Source of the DNA: JBBQYD01 sp942493075 | Lineage (GTDB): Bacteria > Verrucomicrobiota > Verrucomicrobiia > Limisphaerales > UBA8199 | Assembly (NCBI GenBank): GCA_942493075.1 | Contig: OW818681.1 | Span: forward strand, 248,001-312,000 | DNA: 64,000 nt | Reading direction: 5' to 3' | Shown: in pieces, positions 8,406-16,861 of the stretch | Layout: every line of letters begins with the position of its first letter | How positions within the stretch are numbered: position 1 is the first letter of the stretch | Made by a program: the position numbers and the translations under genes | Notes under the pieces: generated by a model | Told to the model about the DNA's origin: nothing | Seen by the model: the letters and a program-made list of their open reading frames with translations, nothing else | The model's database searches: none

Positions 8406-11312
8406 ATGAACCGCTTACTGCTATTAGGTCGAATCTCCTATGCCGCGTTGCTCCTGTCAGCAACGGCGCTCACTGTGCGAGCGAGCACTACCTTGGCCAG
8501 CCAGATCGCTTACCAGGGGACTTCAGGAATCAGATCGGATGGAGCGCCGCAACTCCAATGCGAGCTGCAAAAACTCGAAGGAGAGGTGGCACAGGATGGA
8601 TTGTGGTTGCGTTCGACTGAACACACGTCGCCCTCCAACCCTTTCCGTGTTGCGGCAGTTGCTTTGGGAAGAAGTCTGATGCTCAATTACTGCGAGCTTG
8701 AGTTATGTCCCCCGGAGATGCTCTGCACTACGGGTGCCGTTCGGATTCTCACAGACAAAACTCAGTTTCTTAGGGCCGGATTGATTGAGGAATATTCCGT
8801 CAGCGCGGACGGCATACGCCAGGACTTTGTATTGGAACAGAGCCCGGCCGGCTTCGGTGAACTTCAATTGACATTGGAAGTTACCGGAGCGGTTGCGGAG
8901 GCGTCCACCGCTGGCGCCCAACTCACGTTGAATGGTTCCAACCGGCAACTTGCCTATCACCGGCTTCGTGTGACCGATTCAACAGGGCGGGATCTGCCAG
9001 CGCGCATGATAGTCCAAACACCCGGGCATCTGGAAATCCGGGTGAGGGATGAGGCAGCGCTGTATCCAATAACAATTGATCCTACTTTTAGCGATGCCGA
9101 TTGGCTGAGCTGGACAGGACTGCCGGGAGTGAATGGAACGGTGAGGGCGCTTGCGTTCGATGATAACGGCAATCTGTATGTGGGCGGTGAATTCACCGTG
9201 GCAGGCCATCTCTTCGCAAATGGTATTGCAAAGTGGGATGGCAATGCCTGGACGGACCTGAATTGGGGAGTAAACGGTGTGGTCAATGCAATTGCTGTGT
9301 CGGGGACGGATGTTTACGTAGGTGGCTCATTCACATCCGCTGGCAACGCGAATGTGAACGACGGGGTAACGGTAGAGGCCAACAACGTCGCAGCCTGGAA
9401 CGGAACAGAATGGCGGGCTTTGGGCTGGGGAGTAGATGGCCCCGTACACGCGTTGGCCATTACAAATAACAGTCTGTATGCAGGAGGAGGCTTCACCATG
9501 GCAGGCTCGGTTCCCGCAGCCCGTGTTGCCATATGGAATGGGGCAGACTGGTCCAATGTGGGCATCGGGTTTCAGGATGGTCAGGTGAATGCATTATTGC
9601 TGGGTAATGGCTATCTCTACGCAGGTGGCACGTTCACCAGGCTAAGCGATGGAACGCTGGTAAGCCATGTAGCGGGGTGGAATGGAACCGCCTGGTTTGC
9701 CATGGGAACTGGTATTACTGGGGGAACCTCACCAGAAGTCAGAGCCTTAAGCTTCGGTCCCTGGGGAGTATATGCAGGCGGGACATTCACCAAAGCTGGA
9801 ACGGTAGCGGCCACTAACCTCGCTATGTGGGCGATGGACAAATGGTCGTCCGGGAGTGCCGACGCCTTGGGCCCGATCAACGCCATTGTTTTATCCGGCA
9901 CCGATTTTATCGTTGCAGGGAATCTTTCCTCGGGCGGGGTCTCGGCAATGAGCACCATCACTGGCTCATGGAAGAGCTTTGGCAACGGTGTAGCCTCAGC
10001 ATTGGCGATCGCGGCGAAGAACGGAAAGATCGCCGCTGGAGGCACATTCACCACACCCGGCTCCCGTGTGGCGGTGTGGAGTGGAACGACTTGGACCAAC
10101 CTTGGCACTGGTTTTAGTGGCACGGTATACGCCCTCCTTTATACGAACAACAATCTGTATGTGGGCGGCTCCTTCCGCTTGAGTGGGTTGCACCAATCCC
10201 CAAATATCGTGTGTTGGAATGGAAGCGAATGGCAGCCCATAGGCCGTGGGCTTAACGGGAGTGTTCGCGCCTTAGCGTATGATTACAGAACCCTGTATGT
10301 GGGAGGAACGTTCACCAGAGCAACCAACTCATCAGGGGAAGTTCGCTCGGTCGGTCGTATCACATCTTGGGACGGTTACTCTTGGGGGACATTTGGAACT
10401 GGCATGAACAGCAACGTGCTCGCTTTGGCTATTTATAGAGGTGGCTTATATGCAGGTGGCTCGTTCACCGCTGCGGATGGGCGCCCTGCCTATCACTTCA
10501 CCGCTATGGCGGGTCTGCCGAATCCGGGCCTGAACGGCGATGTGAACGCTTTGGTTGTTCAGGGGGACAATCTATTCATAGGCGGTAAGTTCGTTTACGC
10601 CACAAATGGCACGCCCGGAACGCGCCTTTTTGTGAACAACGTTGCAAAATGGGACGGCATGAAGTTTTCCGCGCTCGGCTTGGGAATGGATGGACCTGTC
10701 AATGCCTTAGCCGCCGGGGCAAATAACACTCTGTACGCTGGAGGAGTTTTCAGCGATCCAGCGAGGAGCATAGCACAATGGAACGGCTCTGCCTGGTCTC
10801 AGGTTGGCAACGACCCAGGGCCGATCGATGTTCGCGCTCTCGCCGTCTCAGGCAGCAATGTCTATGTTGGTGGTGTTTTCTCTGCGATCGATACGCTATC
10901 GACCACGAACATCGCCCTGTGGGATGGCAGCAGTTGGTCCACCCTCGGTTCGGGAATATCAGGTGTAACAAATTCTGTGGTGCATTCCCTGCTTCTGGCC
11001 GGGAACACCCTTTACGCAGGAGGTAATTTCTCCGTTGCCGGCAACATACCAGCGGGCAGCATTGCGCGGGCAGACTTGAACGGCACATCACCTCAAGGAA
11101 CCCTGGTCATAAGCCTCTCCGCGCCATCCGCACCAATCAACATCGCATTCAAGAACGGAACACCGGGACGGTCCTATGGAATCCAGTCCTCGTCATCGTT
11201 AGAACCCACCGGCTGGAATGATTTGACCAATTTTACTTACAGTGGACCGATGACTATCACTTTGCCAGTCCCGGAGGGAACGAGCGTCTTCTTTCGCACG
11301 ATCCGTCGTTGA
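8406..11312 (+). CDS. Secreted beta-propeller-like repeat protein
   Basis: 968 residues from ATG 8406. An N-terminal signal peptide (MNRLLLLGRISYAALLLSAT, ending at about residue 26) sends it out of the cytoplasm. Residues 230 to about 890 are some 14 copies of a 45-55 residue unit of the form NxIAxWDGxxWxxLGxG, then VxALAxxxxxLYVGGxFTxAG. This is the pattern of galactose-oxidase/Rax2-like propeller repeats. The last 70 residues (FKNGTPGRSYGIQSSSSLEP... VFFRTIRR) look like the C-terminal sorting-type domain common on secreted Verrucomicrobia proteins. No catalytic residues are obvious; a surface adhesive or scaffold role is only a guess. A spare repeat piece lies just after the stop. Confidence 0.8.
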   Translation: MNRLLLLGRISYAALLLSATALTVRASTTLASQIAYQGTSGIRSDGAPQLQCELQKLEGEVAQDGLWLRSTEHTSPSNPFRVAAVALGRSLMLNYCELELCPPEMLCTTGAVRILTDKTQFLRAGLIEEYSVSADGIRQDFVLEQSPAGFGELQLTLEVTGAVAEASTAGAQLTLNGSNRQLAYHRLRVTDSTGRDLPARMIVQTPGHLEIRVRDEAALYPITIDPTFSDADWLSWTGLPGVNGTVRALAFDDNGNLYVGGEFTVAGHLFANGIAKWDGNAWTDLNWGVNGVVNAIAVSGTDVYVGGSFTSAGNANVNDGVTVEANNVAAWNGTEWRALGWGVDGPVHALAITNNSLYAGGGFTMAGSVPAARVAIWNGADWSNVGIGFQDGQVNALLLGNGYLYAGGTFTRLSDGTLVSHVAGWNGTAWFAMGTGITGGTSPEVRALSFGPWGVYAGGTFTKAGTVAATNLAMWAMDKWSSGSADALGPINAIVLSGTDFIVAGNLSSGGVSAMSTITGSWKSFGNGVASALAIAAKNGKIAAGGTFTTPGSRVAVWSGTTWTNLGTGFSGTVYALLYTNNNLYVGGSFRLSGLHQSPNIVCWNGSEWQPIGRGLNGSVRALAYDYRTLYVGGTFTRATNSSGEVRSVGRITSWDGYSWGTFGTGMNSNVLALAIYRGGLYAGGSFTAADGRPAYHFTAMAGLPNPGLNGDVNALVVQGDNLFIGGKFVYATNGTPGTRLFVNNVAKWDGMKFSALGLGMDGPVNALAAGANNTLYAGGVFSDPARSIAQWNGSAWSQVGNDPGPIDVRALAVSGSNVYVGGVFSAIDTLSTTNIALWDGSSWSTLGSGISGVTNSVVHSLLLAGNTLYAGGNFSVAGNIPAGSIARADLNGTSPQGTLVISLSAPSAPINIAFKNGTPGRSYGIQSSSSLEPTGWNDLTNFTYSGPMTITLPVPEGTSVFFRTIRR

Positions 11313-11346
11313 TTCCTTGTCAGTTTTTAACTGCTTCCTGGCAGTT

Positions 11347-11435
11347 GTGAACCACGTTGCAAAATGGGACGGCATACAGTTGTCCGCACTTGGCTCGGGA
11401 ATGGATGGACCTGTCAACGCGTTAGCCGCCGGGGC
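11347..11435 (+). pseudogene. Orphan repeat-unit fragment from the upstream propeller gene
   Basis: These 89 bases align without gaps to 10632-10720 inside the preceding gene, with about nine differences by eye (roughly 90 percent identical). In frame they read VNHVAKWDGIQLSALGS, GMDGPVNALAAGA and then reach a TAA at 11455. The fragment has no start of its own and lies in the 141-bp gap before the converging hybrid kinase gene. It looks like a remnant of an internal duplication or a longer former C-terminus. Confidence 0.75.
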
Positions 11436-11453
11436 GCCAGTCAACCCGGTGCC

Positions 11454-14400
11454 TTAAATCTCTTTCAGGATGTCCACCAGCGCAGCGACTTCAGCGTCAA
11501 GTTGGGGTAACAATGACGCCAGCCGGGCGGTTTCACCTTCCTTTGCCAGGCATTCCATTTCGGAAGCTAGCTGTGAGGCAAGTTGGACCCCGAGTTGTGC
11601 GAAAACGCCCTTGAACCGATGTGCGACCTTCTCGCAGCCGCGATTGTTGCAGCATTCTATGCTGACCCTCAGGAGAGACATTTGCTTCGGAAGCTCCGCG
11701 AGAAAGAGGCTGATCGCCCGTCGCGCCAGCTCCCTGTTGCCCATGAAATTCGGCAGAAGCTTCTCGCGAATGAAACGTTCGCGCTGTCTTTTTAACCCAG
11801 GCAATGGCGCCGCCATAGCCGTCACCGGCCTAACCGCACTTGTTGCAATTGCCGATTTCGCCGGCAACCCAGTTGGAAGCCCTCCCCAGCGCTCCAGGAT
11901 GGAGGACACTTCCTCGATGCGAACCGGCTTGGAAAGGTAATCGTTCATGCCGGCCTGCAAGCACTTTTGACGATCTTCTGCGCGGGCATGAGCAGTAAGT
12001 GCAATGATTGGAATCCCCGTGTTCTGAGAGCCTCCTTCTCCCGCACGGATACGCCGGGAAGCCTCAAATCCATCCATTTCTGGCATTTGGCAATCCATGA
12101 GGACGAGGTGATACGGGATGTCCCGCAAGGATTGGATTGCTTCGTAACCGTTGCCAACGGGATCGGCGCGGTGTCCGAGGGTTTTGATCATTTCGATAAT
12201 CACCGCCTGGTTCATGGGATGGTCCTCAACAACCAGGATGGACAAGGACGTGCCTGAGGCGCGTGGGCGTCGAGGCGCCGGTTTGCTTTCCGCCGTCTCG
12301 TAGCGGCTGTTGGGATCGACACCGGTCTTTAAACACTCATAGAGTTGTTGCGGGCGGATCGGCTTGTAGATGCATGAGCAACATCCCGTGTCCAACTGTG
12401 AGGTCCCATCACCATAACCCAAAGGCTTCATCAGAATGATCCGGAGGCCGTGCAGGGCTGGTGAGTTCCGAATCATTGAAACCAGATCCGTTGTATCTCG
12501 TCCTGGCAATGTCTGGTCCAGGAGCAGCACTCCGAAGCCATCCGAAGCGTTCGCGGCTGCACCAAGCAAAGCAAAGGCGGAGTCCGGATTATCCGAGATA
12601 TCACACCGGCAATCCCATGACTCCAGGCACTCTTTGAGCCACGAGGCATTTGCCTCGTTGTCATCGACCACCAGGACCCGCAAGCCTTGAAGACCGGGAG
12701 CGCGGGAGGGAGTTTTGACCGGGTCCAACGGTTGTTTCTCGAGCATGACATCGAAGCTGAAGCACGACCCCTTGCCTTGCTCACTGCGAACGTCTATGGT
12801 TCCGCCCATCATTTCGACTAGTTCTCGGCAGATAGCCAGCCCGAGGCCCGTGCCGCCGAATTGTCTGGTGATCGAGCCATCCACCTGGGTAAATGGGCGG
12901 AATAGGCCGGCGAGCCTGTCTGTGGGGATGCCAATGCCGGTATCTGAAACTTCAACCCGTATTCGCACGCCTTTATCATCTTCGCTGGCAAGCCAAGCTC
13001 GCACGAGGACCTGTCCTTTTTGAGTGAACTTTACGGCATTGCCTGCCAGGTTAACAAGAACCTGGCAGAGGCGTCCTGGATCTCCCCGAAGTAATCCCGG
13101 GACTTCCTGTTCGATACGGCATACCACTTCAAGCCCCTTTTCGTGAGCCTTGATTGCCACCATTTCGACCGCTTGCTGGAATGTGTGATGCAGGTCCAGA
13201 TCGATTACTTCCAAGCCGAGCTTCCTGGCTTCGATCTTGGAGAAATCCAGTATGTCATTAAGCAGGCGGAGCAAGGTCTCTCCGCTCATGCGAACGACCT
13301 CGGCTCTTTTGTGCTGTTCGGGAGTGAGGTGTGCATTCAATAGAAGGCCAGTCATGCCTATGATGCTGTTCATAGGTGTGCGGATCTCATGGCTCATGTT
13401 GGCCAGGAACTGGCTCTTCGCCAGGTTTGCGCCTTCTGCCTGCACCTTGAGTTTCTCCGCCTTAACGATGGCTTTCTCCAGTCTGCGATTGCTGGTGCGC
13501 AGAGCTCTTTCAGCTTTCTTAAGCGCCGTAATGTCTTCTTTAAGCGCAAGATACTGCACCACCTTGCCCTGATCGTCCTTAATCGGCGTAATCAGGACCG
13601 ATTCCCATACCAACTTCCCACTCTTAATGCGATTGCATAGACTTCTACGCCAGTTTTGTCCGGACGTGATGGTAGTCCAAAGATCTTCGTACGTTTTGGG
13701 AGGGGTCTTGCCACTGCGCAGCAGCCGGGGGTTGCGTCCCAGTACTTCCTCCGAAGTGTACCCTGTGATCTCCGTGAACTTTGGGTTCACATACTGAATG
13801 TTGCCTGTCGCGTCAGTAACCAGGACACTGGCCGGACTTTGCTGAACCGCCTGCCATAGCAAGCGCAAGCGTTCCGTGGTTTTTCGCAGTTTCTCCTCGG
13901 AGCGCTTTCGCTCTGTGATGTCAAGAAGGATGCCCACTAATCCCGCGGTGCGTCCATCGACTCCTGGAAAAGTGCCTTTCGTAACCACGATCTGGAGCTT
14001 TGACCCGTCTGCCCGCGGATGCTCCGTCTCGTAGGTCATGCTTCCCCCGGTGAGGAACAAGGCGACATCCTTCTCCGTGACCCATTCGGCATGGGATTGG
14101 AGTGTCAGGGCGCCAAGGTGCGTGCCGATTACCTGCTCACGGGGAAGCTGCATCAGCTTCAGAAATGCGGGGTTGCAATTGAGATACCTTCCCTGGGTGT
14201 CTTTGTAGAAGACCGGGGCAGGGATCGCGTTGAGCATCGCTTCAAGGAGGAGCTTCTGTTCCATTAATGCGCGGGCCGTGTCTCTCGCCTTCGTTACATC
14301 ACGGCAGCTCCACACCCGGGCCACGGGCTCGCCATCTACCCATTGGGGACAGGAAAACCATTCAATGCTTCGGCCATCGGCAAACTCTATAAGATCAGAA

Positions 14401-15881
14401 CTATCGGAATGTGGTTCCGCCAGAATGGCGTGCACGCGAGCCAAGACCTCATCCGGGCTCTTTGCCAAGTCCTTGAGGTACGCGAGCAGGGCCTGCCCAT
14501 CCTTCGCCTCGAATATCTCAATAGGTATATTGAATAGGTCAATAAACCTCTGATTGTAACCAGCCAGGCACCCGCTCCTGTCCATGACCAGAATCCCGTC
14601 TGCGGTGGATTGCAAGGTTGCGCGTAGCTGGGATACCGAGCGGCGCAAGTCGGTCTGCTCACGCTTCCGGGCGGTGACATCCCGCATGACAAGCATCGCT
14701 CCGCTCATGCAGCCGTCGCTGTCGCGCAGGAGGGAAGCGCTGATATCTACGGAGAAAGGACTCTGGTCCTTCTTAACAAGAGTTCTCTCCAGGTTGTGAA
14801 GGTTTCCGACACGAGTGAGACGCTGCAAGTCGGTCTCAAGGGCTTTTTTCTCTTCAGGACATACCCAGTCATTAAGCTGTGTGCCTACGAGCTCACTGAC
14901 CTCCTGCAGTCCGAACACCTGCAACGCTCTTGCGGAACCGAAAACAACGTACCCTTGCAAACTGATCAGGATGATCGCATCAGGACACGCGCTAACAAGG
15001 GAGTGATACAACTCCTCGGTTTCGCGCCGTGCGCGCTCGGCGGCCTTAAACTCGGTGATGTCCCGCATGCTGGCATGCACCAGGTTCCCTTCTGGAAAGC
15101 AGAGCTTCGTTGCATGCACAGAGGCATCGAACTCCACGCCCGAGAGACTCCTGCACCGCCATTCAAAGCTACAGACACCCCGCTTCTGAATTTGTTCGCG
15201 GAGCCTTCTGATGCCAGCCTCTGAGGACTCGCCATCCGGTTGGCGCTTTGAAGTCAGATCAAGATTGGAGCGTCCGATCAAGCCCTGCTCATCGGCCGCA
15301 CCGAACAGCCTAATGGCTGCTGGATTTGCACGGACCACTTTCCCGGGTTCATCGCAAATCACAACAGCATCCTGAGTTGCTTCGAACTGAACCTGATGCC
15401 AGGCCTTGCTGACGCCAAGCGCTGACTCAGTTTGCCTGCGGGCAAACAGGGCTCGGGCCAGTTGTTGGACTTCGAGGCTTACGAATGGCTTTTTCAGAAC
15501 AACCCACCTGTCTGACTTGCCCATTCGTCTAAAAACATCCTCCTGTGCAAACTCCGGTGCTGTGCACACTACGATTAGCAGTGAGGCTTGAATCTGCCAA
15601 AGTTGGCGGGTGACTTCCAGGTTATCATGAATTGCGGACACCTCGACAAAGACGAGGGTGTAAGGTGATCCCTGGTTGAGGGCACGCTCTACCTGGCGGG
15701 CGGCTTCCTCTCCGCACACAGCCGAGTCAATTTCGCACGCGGTTGGCGTCGGAGGGAAACTCGAGGATACAGGAGGTGTTGCGGTGAAACTAAGCGCGCG
15801 CTGAATTTCGGTGTAAAGCGACGAATCATCGTTTACAACCAAGACCCTCCTGCGGCCATTCCTGGCGCCAATTGTATTCAC
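11454..15881 (-). CDS. Hybrid histidine kinase with five PAS, two receivers and Hpt
   Basis: 1475 residues, starting with GTG at 15881, a few bases after AAGGG. Order of domains: a degenerate receiver-like region (about 11-145, with E80 where the phospho-Asp should be), five PAS domains (about 160-280, 290-405, 415-530, 540-655, 675-790), HisKA with phosphoacceptor H831 (FLANMSHEIRTPMNS), HATPase with N box (LAGNAVKFTQ), DTGIGI and FGGTGLGLAI, receiver 1 (D1122), receiver 2 (D1263) and a C-terminal Hpt (H1421 in AHRFKG). All relay residues after the first domain are intact, so a full His-Asp-His-Asp phosphorelay is possible. No membrane segment is evident, so it is probably cytosolic. It follows a LuxR-type regulator and a short frame with 4-nt overlaps. 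Confidence 0.95.
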   Translation of the reverse strand: MNTIGARNGRRRVLVVNDDSSLYTEIQRALSFTATPPVSSSFPPTPTACEIDSAVCGEEAARQVERALNQGSPYTLVFVEVSAIHDNLEVTRQLWQIQASLLIVVCTAPEFAQEDVFRRMGKSDRWVVLKKPFVSLEVQQLARALFARRQTESALGVSKAWHQVQFEATQDAVVICDEPGKVVRANPAAIRLFGAADEQGLIGRSNLDLTSKRQPDGESSEAGIRRLREQIQKRGVCSFEWRCRSLSGVEFDASVHATKLCFPEGNLVHASMRDITEFKAAERARRETEELYHSLVSACPDAIILISLQGYVVFGSARALQVFGLQEVSELVGTQLNDWVCPEEKKALETDLQRLTRVGNLHNLERTLVKKDQSPFSVDISASLLRDSDGCMSGAMLVMRDVTARKREQTDLRRSVSQLRATLQSTADGILVMDRSGCLAGYNQRFIDLFNIPIEIFEAKDGQALLAYLKDLAKSPDEVLARVHAILAEPHSDSSDLIEFADGRSIEWFSCPQWVDGEPVARVWSCRDVTKARDTARALMEQKLLLEAMLNAIPAPVFYKDTQGRYLNCNPAFLKLMQLPREQVIGTHLGALTLQSHAEWVTEKDVALFLTGGSMTYETEHPRADGSKLQIVVTKGTFPGVDGRTAGLVGILLDITERKRSEEKLRKTTERLRLLWQAVQQSPASVLVTDATGNIQYVNPKFTEITGYTSEEVLGRNPRLLRSGKTPPKTYEDLWTTITSGQNWRRSLCNRIKSGKLVWESVLITPIKDDQGKVVQYLALKEDITALKKAERALRTSNRRLEKAIVKAEKLKVQAEGANLAKSQFLANMSHEIRTPMNSIIGMTGLLLNAHLTPEQHKRAEVVRMSGETLLRLLNDILDFSKIEARKLGLEVIDLDLHHTFQQAVEMVAIKAHEKGLEVVCRIEQEVPGLLRGDPGRLCQVLVNLAGNAVKFTQKGQVLVRAWLASEDDKGVRIRVEVSDTGIGIPTDRLAGLFRPFTQVDGSITRQFGGTGLGLAICRELVEMMGGTIDVRSEQGKGSCFSFDVMLEKQPLDPVKTPSRAPGLQGLRVLVVDDNEANASWLKECLESWDCRCDISDNPDSAFALLGAAANASDGFGVLLLDQTLPGRDTTDLVSMIRNSPALHGLRIILMKPLGYGDGTSQLDTGCCSCIYKPIRPQQLYECLKTGVDPNSRYETAESKPAPRRPRASGTSLSILVVEDHPMNQAVIIEMIKTLGHRADPVGNGYEAIQSLRDIPYHLVLMDCQMPEMDGFEASRRIRAGEGGSQNTGIPIIALTAHARAEDRQKCLQAGMNDYLSKPVRIEEVSSILERWGGLPTGLPAKSAIATSAVRPVTAMAAPLPGLKRQRERFIREKLLPNFMGNRELARRAISLFLAELPKQMSLLRVSIECCNNRGCEKVAHRFKGVFAQLGVQLASQLASEMECLAKEGETARLASLLPQLDAEVAALVDILKEI

Positions 15882-16126
15882 GAATTCCCTTTTGTAACAC
15901 CCTGTTCGGAACCTATCAGACCTGTACGTAGCATCGACGTCGTCGGTTCAGCCATTTTGCCAACAGATGCCCAACCGGATCTTGAGGCGATAGGACCGCC
16001 TGGATCAAGGCGCAAGTGCCATAGCTCGGAGGACTCGAAGCCATCGGCGATCGGAGCCTCCCGAAACGACTTCGCGCTTTGCTGATACTCCCAGGGCCTC
16101 CCGTTCCCGAGACACTGGCAGGTCAT
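15878..16126 (-). CDS. Possible small coupled ORF, unrecognised
   Basis: 82 codons, beginning MTCQCLGNGRPWEYQQ and ending EQGVTKGNS. I do not recognise it. The argument for it is position: its ATG overlaps the stop of the upstream regulator as ATGA, and its TGA overlaps the GTG of the downstream hybrid kinase as GTGA, the spacing typical of translational coupling. Against it are a weak ribosome binding site (GGGAAAGCGG before the ATG), no predicted fold and a composition that could arise by chance. If not coding, the interval is simply a 249-bp gap between regulator and kinase. Confidence 0.35.
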   Translation of the reverse strand: MTCQCLGNGRPWEYQQSAKSFREAPIADGFESSELWHLRLDPGGPIASRSGWASVGKMAEPTTSMLRTGLIGSEQGVTKGNS

Positions 16127-16794
16127 CCGCTTTCCCGTTGATTATATCGGCATTCTACAGAAGAAGCCTTAGCACTTTGCGCTTTGGCATAGTTCAGCAA
16201 ACCGCTCATCGTACGTAGGCCAAGCTTCCGGCGCATGTTATCCTGGTAAACTTTGACCGTGGACGTTCGCAGTTGCAGCGATCCCGCAATCGCTTGCACA
16301 TCCATGCCGCGCCCTGCCATTTCCAAAACCTCACGCTCCCTCCCAGTCAGGCTTCGATCCGGGTCTAGCGGTGCGGAAGTGTCAGATGAATCCAGAGAAA
16401 CCCCTGCCAGCGTAGTGCTTAGGTAGGTCTCCCCTTTCGAGACGCCGCGAATGGCTTTGGCCAGTTCTTTGGCGCCGCACCGCGTGCGCAGGTAACCGCT
16501 TGCCCCGCACTCCATCGCTTTCCTGACGCAAACGGCATTGCACTGTGCGGAAATCAGAATGATTCGAACCTCAGGACAATGCTCGCGCACCTGTCGGGCA
16601 AGCTCAAACCCACGCATCTCAGGAATCAGAAACCCCAGCACCGCGATGGCAGGTTGGCTCTCGGCGATTCTGGTGCAAAGCTCGGCAACGGTGGCCGCTT
16701 CACCGACGACGGTGATATCCGCCTCGCCTTCAAGCAAGGCGCGAATGCCATTCCTGACGAGTGGGAGCGAATCTGCAACCAGAATGCGAATCAT
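16123..16794 (-). CDS. LuxR/NarL-family response regulator with degenerate receiver
   Basis: 223 residues from ATG 16794; upstream in-frame sequence runs into the neighbouring gene. Residues 1-120 align with NarL-type receivers (MIRILVADSLPLVRNGIRAL... GASGYLR) and residues 150-205 form the LuxR HTH (LTGREREVLEMAGRGMD..., ending in TVKVYQDNMRRKLGL). The receiver lacks key residues: the second acidic residue is Ser (ADS), the phospho-Asp position is Gly (AVLGFLIPEM, codon GGG), and the conserved Lys is replaced in YLRTRCG. It probably works without phosphorylation. It sits between an outer-membrane protein gene and the large hybrid kinase, which would be its natural partner if its receiver were intact. 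Confidence 0.9.
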   Translation of the reverse strand: MIRILVADSLPLVRNGIRALLEGEADITVVGEAATVAELCTRIAESQPAIAVLGFLIPEMRGFELARQVREHCPEVRIILISAQCNAVCVRKAMECGASGYLRTRCGAKELAKAIRGVSKGETYLSTTLAGVSLDSSDTSAPLDPDRSLTGREREVLEMAGRGMDVQAIAGSLQLRTSTVKVYQDNMRRKLGLRTMSGLLNYAKAQSAKASSVECRYNQRESG

Positions 16795-16861
16795 GAAAAC
16801 AAAGAAAAGGCTGCGAGCCGGCCCAACTTCGAACCGGCCCGCAACATGCAGTTCCTGTAAC

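Noticed and set aside
16800..16861. Terminator after the outer-membrane barrel gene
   Set aside because: Only a 5-bp GCCGG/CCGGC stem with a long loop is present before a T-rich stretch; too weak to call.
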